From NCBI GenBank assembly GCA_013365325.1, contig JABVXV010000526.1, positions 1-30,181 of the forward strand: a stretch of 30,181 nt of DNA. Direction: 5' to 3'. Positions within the stretch are counted from its first letter, which is position 1, and the number at the start of each line of letters is the position of its first letter. Below the pieces are notes generated by a model, which saw nothing but the letters and a program-made list of their open reading frames with translations, made no database searches and was not told the origin of the DNA. The DNA comes from Dipetalonema caudispina. Its lineage: Eukaryota > Nematoda > Chromadorea > Rhabditida > Onchocercidae. The position numbers were made by a program, and so were the translations under genes. This document shows, one piece after another, positions 11,121-29,538 of this stretch.

Positions 11121-11289
11121 AATTAAAATTATGAATAATGAAGATTTAGTTATTTATTAATTGAGCGGATTAATGATAGTACCGCCAAATTTTATCCACT
11201 AATTATTTTGTAATGTTTTTTGTATTTTCTTTTTTTTTTTTTTCCTTCAAATTTTTGATTGTATTCATTCTATTTCAACCATTTAGCCA

Positions 11290-11317
11290 TTAATGGTCAT
11301 TAACAAATGACCATTAA
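11290..11317. other. Inverted repeat with 11-bp perfect arms
   Basis: TTAATGGTCAT (11290-11300) and ATGACCATTAA (11307-11317) are exact reverse complements, separated by the 6-base loop TAACAA. The left arm is itself part of a CCATTAATGG palindrome. It lies about 240 bases before the 37-bp array. Confidence 0.7.
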
Positions 11318-11559
11318 TTTATTCGTTGAAAGAGTTAGCATTTTAAAAGTAAAAGATTTGATCGATATAACAATTTTAGTGAACAAATAATATATCATTT
11401 AATACAATTTGATGTATACAAATAAATTTCTATTTTATTAATTACGATTATTACAATATTCAAGTTAACGTTTTTTTTTTTTTTTTTTTTTTTTTTTTCT
11501 TTCTCTTTCTTTTGATAACAGATTTTTTCATGTTGAATTAATGATTAATTATAGCTATG

Positions 11560-11781
11560 AATAGTTCATTCTAATATTTACGTCAACATGACGTAAAATA
11601 GTTCATTCTAATAATTACGTCAACTTGACGTAAAATAGTTCATTTTAATATTTACGTCAACTTGACGTAAAATAGTTCATTCTAATAATTACGTCAACTT
11701 GACGTAAAGTAGTTCATTCTAATAATTACGTCAACTTGACGTAAAATAGTTCATTTTAATATTCACGTCAACTTGACGTAA
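11560..11781. repeat. Six-copy 37-bp tandem array of bZIP-like palindromes
   Basis: Six head-to-tail units of exactly 37 bases have ACGTCA starting at 11580, 11617, 11654, 11691, 11728 and 11765. Copies 2-5 contain the perfect odd palindrome TTACGTCAACTTGACGTAA (9-bp arms around one C). Copy 1 has A for T just right of the centre, and copy 6 has C for T near the left end. Every unit also carries AGTTCATT about 13 bases before the palindrome. ACGTCA/TGACGT is the half-site of CREB/ATF-type bZIP factors. Units vary at only a few positions and fall into two subtypes (TTCTAATAATTA and TTTTAATATT, with copy 1 intermediate). The array could be an enhancer, a young minisatellite or a hairpin-forming satellite. 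Confidence 0.9.
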
Positions 11782-12039
11782 TTTTACTTATAGACGATGA
11801 ATTCAACGTTTTACGTTATTAATATTCCATTTATTTTGTATAGAGGAAAAATTTCATAAAATAATAATATGAAATATACATTTGAAGGTTTTGAATATGT
11901 TTCTTTCTTAACAAATGATAATGTGAACAAACTATTGAAGGAATATTTGAGGTCATTATCGGTCCTTTCAATTCATATAAATTCCTGTAGCTATATCATA
12001 ACCTGAATGACAGAAGGGGAATGAAATTTAATTGACGAT

Positions 12040-12040
<1 letters not shown>
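11782..12040. other. Intergenic sequence after the 37-bp array
   Basis: This is unique AT-rich sequence. Immediately after the array it has AACGTTTTACGTTATT, which resembles a decayed arrangement of the same ACGT cores. No gene was seen. Confidence 0.5.

Positions 12041-12073
<33 letters not shown>
12041..12073. repeat. GA dinucleotide microsatellite
   Basis: A near-perfect run of AG repeats, continued by A/G-rich sequence to about 12110. Confidence 0.9.
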
Positions 12074-12076
<3 letters not shown>

Positions 12077-12298
12077 AAGAAGGAGAAATTATTGTTGAGA
12101 AAAGAACATTTCAAAAGATAATTTCTCAGACGACGAATGGAATGTATTTGTTAATAGATGGAAAGAGGGGAAGAGTATAGGAAATTGGTATATAATATAA
12201 ATAAGATGAGAAAAAGAAAAAAGAAAGAAAAAAAGAGAAGGAAGAATGTAGAGGGATAGATTTTACTGAAGAAATTTCAAATTTTTACAAAAATTATG

Positions 12299-12552
12299 TT
12301 ATATGGGAAGAGAGAATGAGAGAGGGAGGGAGAAAGAGAGAGAGGAGAAGAGAGGAAAAAGAAGGAGGAGGATATATAGAAGGAAAGAGATTGGTTTTTC
12401 GTCATCTTTACATTATTTGCAAAAGATTCCATTAAGATTTATTTCTATGATTGCTAAAATTTCTCTCTTTCTTCATTTTCTTTCATTGTCTTACCCTCCC
12501 TCTATCTCTCTCTCTCTCTCTCTTTCTCCCTCCCCTTTTCTTCCTATATATT
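12299..12552. repeat. Imperfect inverted repeat with GA-rich and CT-rich arms
   Basis: The left arm (about 12299-12350) reads TATATGGGAAGA, then GA-rich sequence, then GGGAGGGAGAAAGAGAGAGA. The right arm (about 12500-12552), as reverse complement, reads TATATAGGAAGA, then GGGGAGGGAGAAAGAGAGAG. The arms align over both the ends and the purine core, with one length difference. About 150 bases of ordinary AT-rich sequence separate them. Confidence 0.6.
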
Positions 12553-12607
12553 GTCAATAAGGTGCTAGCGAACTTCTCGGTTGTGTTCAAAACTGTCACA
12601 CATAATT

Positions 12608-12700
12608 CACATACACACACAACATACCCACACACACATACACACACACACACATACACACATACGTACACACATACACACATATACACACATACTATTT
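12608..12700. repeat. CA/CATA microsatellite
   Basis: ACACACATACACAC-type repeats with occasional TACGTA interruptions. The open frames through it are repeat artefacts. Confidence 0.9.
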
Positions 12701-12780
12701 ATTTATGTACGTACAATATAAATGTACCCTCTGTAAAATCTTTCCACTTTCCTTAACTTTTATTTTGATATAAATATGAA

Positions 12781-12855
12781 TACTGTATGCACATACAGTA
12801 CACACATTGTATACGCATACAGTACGCATACACTATGCACGTACAGTATGCGTAT
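12781..12855. other. Cluster of CATAC/GTATG hairpins
   Basis: The first inverted repeat, TACTGTATGCACATACAGTA at 12781-12800, has perfect 9-bp arms and a 2-base centre. The second pairs ATACGCATACAGTACG (12811-12826) with CGTACAGTATGCGTAT (12840-12855): 16-bp arms, one mismatch, 13-base loop. All parts share CATACAGTA-like words. It may be a folded remnant of the neighbouring CATA/CA microsatellite, or a selected structure. Confidence 0.75.
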
Positions 12856-12859
12856 CCAC

Positions 12860-13347
12860 AGTATATATATATATAGCTGATTCCTTGATATATTATCAAA
12901 ATTTTGCAGGCAAAAAATTCGTTTTAATAATAAATTGATATTTCTTCCCCTTTAATTTACTTTTTTTTTTTTTTTTTCAATTTATGCTTTTATGCTCTCT
13001 GTAAACAATCAAACTAATTATTTCAGGTTTTTCTTTTTTTTTTTTTTCTTAATACTCTAAATTTCAAATATTTTAAGGTTGTAAATAACAAAAGAAAGAA
13101 AATAATTAGCTGTTAACCTTGGAAAGAAAATGGGAGAGAAGTTATAGAAAGGTTATAATAATAAAAATTAGTGGAAAGAATGAAATATTATAAAAATTTT
13201 TGACCTAGAAAAAAAAAAAAAAAATGGGAAGAAAGAGTGTAGAGAGTGTAAAAGAAAAAGAGAAAAAAAAAAAAAAAAAAAAAGATGGGAATGAATAAGA
13301 AATAATTTCAAAAACTAGTTGTAATTAACAATCTTTTTCTTTCTCTT

Positions 13348-13390
<43 letters not shown>

Positions 13391-13504
13391 CTCCTCTTTT
13401 GTTTTTTTTTTTTTTAATGTTCCATGTTATAACATTTTTTTGATGGTTAAATTTTATTGTAGCAAAAGAAGAAAAAAAAAAAAAATTGTTGATTTTCATT
13501 TGGG

Positions 13505-13537
<33 letters not shown>

Positions 13538-13555
13538 TTTTTTTTGGTACCAAAG
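12860..13555. other. Low-complexity intergenic sequence
   Basis: TATATA, poly(T), poly(A) and CT runs alternate. The CT microsatellite is at about 13348-13396, and poly(A) or poly(T) lies at 13264-13283, 13482-13496 and 13508-13545. No coding sequence was seen. Confidence 0.65.
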
Positions 13556-13710
13556 AAAGGCAAATGGACGACGGTAGCAAAAAAGCATTAGAGAATCATT
13601 CTCGAGTTTCTAATGCTATGTTTGGCGTTGGGTACTGTTGATAGGGCGGTGATGATATTGGAAAGATGGATTGCGAAGAGTTGATGAAAAGGGGACGATG
13701 ATAGTTTAGT
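13555..13710. other. Complexity island with a 9-bp-stem hairpin
   Basis: About 150 bases of ordinary composition lie between a poly(T) run and a TG microsatellite. AGCATTAGA (13584-13592) pairs perfectly with TCTAATGCT (13609-13617), and GAGAAT/ATTCTC forms a competing inner stem. Several short open frames exist on both strands (for example MDDGSKKALENHSRVSNAM from 13566), but none has good splice sites and none is a family I recognise. Confidence 0.35.
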
Positions 13711-13717
13711 GGTGAAT

Positions 13718-13872
13718 GTGTATGTGTATGTGTATGTGTATGTGTGTGTATGTATGTATGTATGTATGTATGTATATGTATGTGTATGTATGTACATATG
13801 TATATGTGTGTATGTGTTTGTGTGTGTGTGTGTGTGTATGTATATGTGTATGTGTATGTGTATGTATGTGCG
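13718..13872. repeat. TG/TATG microsatellite
   Basis: GTATGTGTATG and TATGTATG repeats with a pure TG run at about 13818-13836. The long open frames on both strands (Val/Tyr/Cys and Thr/His/Tyr repeats) are artefacts. Confidence 0.95.
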
Positions 13873-13995
13873 CATATTGTCAGCAACTATTTCTCTTCAA
13901 TTGCTTCTTCGTACCGATGCCAAACTTTATTTCGATCAAATGTGGAGATTCATCGATTTGAAATTGGTACAACAATTTCAGGCATTCTTTTTTTT
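13873..13995. other. Complexity island after the TG microsatellite
   Basis: About 120 bases of ordinary complexity include an open + frame reading RTDAKLYFDQMWRFIDLK and ending near an acceptor-like ATTTCAG at 13975-13981. I do not recognise it, and there is no start or donor that would make a convincing exon. It may belong with the island at 13555-13710, split by the microsatellite. Confidence 0.3.
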
Positions 13996-16580
13996 TTTTC
14001 TTCATTAGAAATTATTGTCTAAAACTATTTTGATTAAATCGATTAATTGATTTATTGATTGTAATATATATATATTTATCAATGTATATAGTTGCATATA
14101 GATAAAAATGATACATATGTATATATATATATAAATGAAAAATAATCGTTCAATTATTGACGATCATTGATGCGGAATGGCTGATCAATCATTGGTCGAC
14201 TATTTCATTTATGCTATTTATGGTCATCAAACTTTTCTCATTGAATTTATCCAATCAATTTGTTGATTATTACTAGGTCATTGGCTGATTTTAACTATCA
14301 TTCCTGTCATCAACTTTATTTATGAATTTAATTGTAAGAGTAATGTTGATTTGATATTTTCATGGATTTCAACCATTTTTTTTTTTTTTTTTTCGGAATT
14401 CGCATTCTTTTAAGTGTGTTTTTTGTCGCTTAATTGCTACATTTAGTTTATTTGAAGTAAATACATTGCAGAAAACAAATGAGGCGAAAATATGATGATA
14501 TTTAGCAGAAGATATCCGATTAAGATAAGCAAAAAATAATTAAGATATATGTCTAATTAATGTTGTATTTTGAATTTGTTCAAAATATTTCATTATTAAT
14601 TACTATATATGTAAATTCTTTCAATTGATTTATCCTTCCAAATATGTGTAATGCTAGTTATTATTACTAATTTATTTTGTTATAACATATCGATGTTAAT
14701 TACCATCTTATTTTTATAATGAACTTTTACTGATTTGTATGGATCAAAAAAAGAAAAAAAAAAAAAAAAAAGGCAGGAAAAAGTGGTACGATTGCTTTTT
14801 TCTTTTTTTTTTTTTTTTTTCTCGTTTTCCTTTTTTTTTTTCTCTTGTAATCAGCAAAATATTTCTAATATATTTATTATACTAATTAAAAAAATATTAT
14901 TATCATGCATACATACATGTCATATTATTCTCATTCTGTTAAGTTTAAATTAATTGATATCATTTTCATCTTTTGAAAAAATTTTCTTTTTCCTTTTTTT
15001 TCTTTCTTGGTAAAATTCTCGAGATGAAAGTAAAAATTTTTGAACTGACAGCAAGTAAGTAGTCATCAAATGAATAAAAAAAAAGAACACATTTCAAACA
15101 AAGAAAACAGCATGATTTTTTTTTTTTTTTTTTTTTTGCTTTGGTCTTGTCCTTATTTTAATTTTTTTTTTTTGTTAAATCTTTTGTAAAATTTTTTTTT
15201 TCTGATCTAAGAAGAAGTTAAATTGTGCTAAAATTGTTACATAAATAAATAAATATTTGTCAGTTATTGCTTTTAAATTTTTTTAAATATTAAAAGTTTA
15301 TATAAAATATTGATCTCTTTAATTGATCATCAAATTAATTTAAGTTCATAATGCTTTCATAGTTTTCATATATGTGATCTAAATGTTACGATCATCTTAT
15401 ACCACAGTAGTATTATTGAAAATTATATGTAATTTCTGTTTCTTTTTTTTCTCCCTTTTTCTGTTTCTCTCTCTCTCTCTCTCCCTCTCTGTCTTAGCTT
15501 TAGCTTCCTTTTCCTAAACCAATTTATTTTCACTTTTTTTTGTCGAAAAACTTTTGACACACAATTACATTTCAAAAGATTTTTGTCAATAAAGTTAGAA
15601 CAAGTAATTAATGAAAGGGATAAGTAATTTTTGCATATTGCCATTTATTTTAAATGATTTTTTTGCAATTGCTAAAATTTGATTTGCTGTTGTAAATTCG
15701 AATAGATATGTAATTTGCTGTAGGAATAATTTAATTCCTATTAATAGCATTATCTAATCAATAATAACCATTTTTTTTACATCTATTTAACATCCAATCT
15801 TTTAATTTATCAGTTTAGTTTTGACTGATGCCAATAATCTTTGCTTAATTTGAATGGAAAGAGGCTGTCATATTGGCACTTAAATAATCGAATGAATTAT
15901 CGTAGAATGATTGATTATTTTCTTTAGCTTAATTTTTAAACTATTTTTACAAAATTATCAACTTACAGCTTGTAATTTATATTATTATGTTTTCTTTTAA
16001 TACTGAAAACTTATTTATTATTATTATTATTGTTAATTATTACTGTTAATTGTCATTAATTATTATTATTTTTATCATTTTTTATGTTCTGAAGTCAATT
16101 ATTATAGTAAGTTTTTAGGCATTACGAAGTCATTTATCATTAAAACTTTTTATTATTACAAAACTGTTTGTTATTATTAATTTTTTTTACTAAATCAAAA
16201 TTATTTATTACTACTTTTTTTAGCTTATCTGAATCATTTTTTCAGTGAAGAGATTTAGCTAAATTCACTCTAATTTGATAATTTATTCATCTTTTTGCTA
16301 ATCCATTTCAAAAAAAAAAAAAAAAAAACGAGAAAAGAAAAAGGAAAATTTTCTGCTTATATATCAATATAAGATTATATTACTTAACAAATTATCATTG
16401 TTATTTTTTACTCCCAGAGATTTTTCTCCTCCATCGAAGATAATTTTAAAATAAATTCTACGAAAGGTTATTTTAGAACTATGCTGATAACATAACAAAA
16501 AATGATTTACTAAATGAATCATATTATTTCGCTGCATAATGATGCATTTGCAATTTTGTTGTTAATTTAGGATGAACATT
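13996..16580. other. Intergenic AT-rich sequence without a recognised gene
   Basis: This stretch holds poly(A)/poly(T) tracts (near 14380-14394, 14755-14771, 14797-14820 and 15117-15137), a CT microsatellite at about 15464-15490, TATATA near 14064-14134, and TTATTATTATT near 16010-16070. No coding exon or RNA gene was identified. Confidence 0.6.
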
Positions 16581-16582
16581 TT

Positions 16583-16616
16583 CTTTTTTCTTTTTTTTTT
16601 AAAAAAAAGAAAAAAG
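16583..16616. other. Perfect 16-bp-arm T/A hairpin
   Basis: CTTTTTTCTTTTTTTT (16583-16598) and AAAAAAAAGAAAAAAG (16601-16616) are exact reverse complements separated by TT. The matching interruptions (C in the T arm, G in the A arm) argue against chance adjacency of two homopolymers. Confidence 0.7.
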
Positions 16617-17079
16617 ATTGAATTTTTTCATCTATTTTTGTTTCTACCAATTAATTGCTAGCATTAGGAAATACATTTGAAATTATACTTCTTCTCGTTA
16701 ATTTGTAATCAATATTTTCAATTTTTCCTAATAATTTTTGTTGAAATGCAATTTTATAGGATTACAGTAAGTGAGAAATGATTCGAAGTTATTTTCTCCA
16801 AATAAATCGTATTTTTCCTAAATTTCCTTTTCAATTAATATTTTGATCCGAACTAACTAACAGAATAAGAATTAGAGTGTATAAATTGAAATGGGATGAA
16901 ATGAACAATTGCTAAGTTTTGATTTCATTATCGAATTCAGGAAATTCTATAGTTGCAGATTTTATTACATGTTGATCATCCTGAAAAGCTATTTCATCAT
17001 CGAATTATTTTTATCACTTCAACCGATCGTTTTACATCGAGAAAATTTTTGCATTTTATGCATTCTTATGTACTCGAAA

Positions 17080-17118
17080 AAAAAAAAAAAAAAAAAAAAA
17101 ATTAAAAAAAAAAAAAAA
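17080..17118. repeat. Poly(A) tract pair
   Basis: Two poly(A) runs (about 23 and 16 bases) separated by ATT. The Lys-rich open frame across them is not a gene. Confidence 0.85.
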
Positions 17119-17216
17119 CGAAGGAAGAAAGTAGGCGAGGAAAGAAAGATTTCCATTGGTGATATATATTTATGTGTGTTATTGGATGATTGATGGTATG
17201 TATCGATAAAATAAAC

Positions 17217-17463
17217 TATCCAACTAATCGACCTAAACTAAACCAAGCCAACTAAACCAAACCAACCAACCAACCAACCAACCAACCAACCAATCAACCT
17301 AATCAACCAATAACTAAATCAACCAGCTAATTAAACTAAACCAAACCAACTAACCGATCAACCAATCAAACCAACCAACCAATCATCCAAAATAACTAAA
17401 CTTAACCAAATTAAACCAAATCGACTAAATTAAACCAACTAACCAATTAACCAATCAACTAAA
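17217..17463. repeat. Degenerate CCAA/CTAA tetranucleotide tract, nearly G-free on the + strand
   Basis: About 245 bases are built from AACC, AACT and AATC words, with a pure CCAA core at about 17258-17292. I count only five G residues in it. The composition is strikingly strand-asymmetric, unlike the T- and A-runs around it. It is not the nematode telomere repeat (TTAGGC). It looks like an old expanded tetranucleotide satellite. Confidence 0.85.
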
Positions 17464-18163
17464 TTGCTAATTACTATTTTCACAACTCTTTTTTTTTCCC
17501 CCACTTCTCTTCTTATTTTGTAGCTGAAAAATAAATTTGAATTGATTAAATTTTTAAAAAGTTCCAATTTCAATATAAAATTTGATTTTTGTACTCTTAG
17601 CAATAAGAATGGGTAAAAAGGAAGGAAGGATAAAATTGATGACCTTCATTTTGTTTTTTTTTTTTTTCTCTTTTTTCTTTCTTTTTCACCTCTAAATTGC
17701 ATCTCTCATTTTTTATCATTTTCCGTCTGCTTCATTTCATTCCATTCCATTCATTCATTCATTTTATATGACTAATTTTAAATTTCAACTCTTTTACTTT
17801 ATTTGAATATTTGATGTCAAAAAATATTTGATCGTTTTCTTTTTTTCCTTTTTTTTTTTTTTTTTTTTTTTCTACCAAATATTCATTTCACATTATCAAT
17901 GCAATTGTTAACGGTATTCTTATATAAATTCTAATTTTTATGATTGGTACAAAAATGAAAATACATAAAGATATCAAAATAGATCTATTTAAGGATAAAT
18001 TTATTTTTACATCTATATTTCAATCAATTTTTCACTCTCTCATTGATCCATTATTGATTTCTTCGAATTTATCAATATAAATTCTCAAGAAGGAAATTTG
18101 TTTATTGATTCTAAGATATGCATATTATTGCTTAATTTCATTTACGTTGCATATCATAATCTT

Positions 18164-18196
<33 letters not shown>

Positions 18197-19030
18197 AAAT
18201 AAATGTTCATTTATTTTTCATTCTTTTAGCTATTTTAATGGTTATTAAAAAAAAAAAGAAGACGAATAATTAATCATTAGTGATTGTTAATTTCGTTGTT
18301 TTGGAAATTTAAATTGACAATTGTTGTTACGTTTCTTTTTTTTCCTAATAAAGAAGGCAGTGATAATTACGACAGTGATAAGATTGGTAGTGATGGTTCA
18401 AATTTCGAAGATAATACTTAATTAGCTTAAGTAATTATTTGAGGTATAAGAAATAGATGAATAGAATTACAGGTAATAAATGCAACTTATAGCATATAAA
18501 ATATTTTTTACTTTAGGATTATTTAATAATCTGTAAAAAGATTATCTTTTTACTTTAGGATTATCTGTATTTCTTAGCTTTTACAAAATTTTTCTGATTA
18601 CTGATACTATTAACGAGTTGCCTATCTTAGTTTATCCGAATTAATAATTATAACCGAACTAAATAATACCAAAGATTTGTTTGATATTTAGGTTTATAAA
18701 TTACTCTCGATTATCTAGTCGGAATTCATCACAATCTATTTGCTTAATAAATTTTGATAGAAATAATTTTTTTTCAATGAAAAAGGATGAATTAGGAAAT
18801 TTTTGTCATTTCTGTGCTTAATAATTGAATAATAGCAATGTTGTTTATTTTCTTTCTTTTTTTTTTTTTTTTTTTTTTTTGTTTTTTTGGAATGAACCAA
18901 TCAATAATTTCTATCCTTGATTATTGCTTTTTTAATGAATTAATTCGATGAATTCATTTTTATACAACACTATGATCGTTTTTCTTTTTTATATTTTCTG
19001 CCGTAAAAATTTTATCTGTAAATTTATTAA
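17464..19030. other. Intergenic sequence upstream of wts-1
   Basis: This is AT-rich sequence with a CATTC/CATT repeat at about 17736-17765 and long poly(T) runs (near 17847-17870, 18168-18195 and 18856-18880). A local duplication of TTTTTACTTTAGGATTAT lies near 18504 and 18546; between them GTAAAAAGAT and ATCTTTTTAC (18533-18542 and 18544-18553) form an inverted repeat. The proximal promoter of wts-1 should lie toward the right end, but no specific element is recognisable. Confidence 0.5.
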
Positions 19031-19036
19031 TTTCAG
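19031..19036 (+). promoter_or_regulatory. Possible splice or trans-splice acceptor in the wts-1 5' leader
   Basis: TTTCAG, about 315 bases before the chosen ATG, is the best acceptor-like site upstream. If used, the leader would contain upstream ATG codons (for example near 19200 and 19272, the latter followed by a quick stop). Closer but weaker AGs exist, so the 5' end of the mRNA is not fixed by sequence. Confidence 0.25.
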
Positions 19037-19350
19037 ATCTTTTTTTTTCCTGGTCGCATCGTTTGAAGAATAATATTGAATCGATTGTGTGTATATTACC
19101 ATTTTTTTTTTTCTTCTCCTTTCTACAACAAATTATTGGCGCTGTAAAAATAAAAGAAGACAGAAGCAAAAATTACAACCAAAAACATTATTGAATTCAA
19201 TGAAAATACCACTAATATTTATGCTTTCTGATTTTAATTTTACAATTTTGGAATCTTTTTTCTACTCATCCATGAATCGTTGAAAAAGAAAAAAGGAAAA
19301 AAGAATTTTAAATTACTATAATTATCGAAGAAAATCAACAACAAAAAACA

Positions 19351-28609
<9,259 letters not shown>

Positions 28610-29344
28610 AATTTGAATTATTGATTTAAACATATAGGAAAATATTTCACAGGATTAATTTTTTTTGATCGTTTTTTTTTTGTTCAACAGAAAGTTGCAG
28701 TACATTGTATCTTTTGGATATTTATATTTTTTTCAACTATAGCAGGAATTCATCTTTTTTGCTTTGGTATATTATGAAATTTTTCTTTTTTTGTTTTTTT
28801 CTTCCAGAATTGCATTATTTTCGTATTCATTTCTAGACAGATCAATTCTGTTTTTGATATGGGCAAACAAACAAATGTTCACCAAGATATTGTTTTCAAT
28901 TCTTTTTCGGCTCTAAAACAATGACATTTTAAAAGTTTTTCCTTTTCTTTGAATTAACCAGTAATAGAATTTAATGCTAACTAAAAGGGATGAAAAGAAA
29001 TTGAAATATGGAAATGATCATTTATCGCTTGTCATCTATGCATGAATTCGTAAAGATTGGAAAAGATGGTAAATTGAAAATTTCCCGATAATGACTCCAT
29101 AAAAGTTAATCCAATTCACCTTCATAAAGTTGTGCATTTTTGAAGTTGCAATTTTACCAAAATTATTTATTACTCTAATTTTGATGTATAATTAATTAAC
29201 TTTTATTTTTGTAATGACTAAGGGAATTGGAATTTTTTAAGTGATGGAACAATCCTGTGGTCATTCTATGAATGGGATGGAAACTTAAAATTGCAACAAA
29301 GAAGTTCAACCTTTAATTTAACTGAAGTTGAATTATTATGCCAT

Positions 29345-29408
29345 ATTTGTATGTCTGTGTGTGCGTGTGTGTGTGTGTATGTGTGTGTGTGTATGTATGT
29401 ATGTGTAT
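29345..29408. repeat. GT/GTAT microsatellite in the wts-1 3' flank
   Basis: TGTGTGTATGTGTG repeats of about 60 bases. If the distal poly(A) site is used, this lies in the 3' UTR. The Val/Cys-rich open frame through it is an artefact. Confidence 0.9.
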
Positions 29409-29532
29409 GAAATTATTATTGGTATTATTGACGAACCATAATTTGTTTTATAATATTTCATTTCATTTTTATGTTTGTAATATTACTTATCAATTTTATT
29501 GCAATGTTTTGCTATGGAAAAAGAGATGCTCA

Positions 29533-29538
29533 AATAAA
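29533..29538 (+). promoter_or_regulatory. Candidate poly(A) signal for wts-1
   Basis: This is the first exact AATAAA after the TAA at 28607-28609, about 0.9 kb downstream. The distance is long for a nematode 3' UTR, so confidence is low. Confidence 0.3.

Noticed and set aside
10926..11126. Poly-isoleucine open frame as a membrane protein
   Set aside because: It is just the translation of an ATT microsatellite.
11560..11781. CRISPR-like array
   Set aside because: The 37-bp units are contiguous with no unique spacers, no cas genes exist, and the surrounding genes are intron-rich eukaryotic genes.
13588..14022. Overlapping open frames on both strands
   Set aside because: They owe their length to the TG/TATG microsatellite, which lacks stops in several frames.
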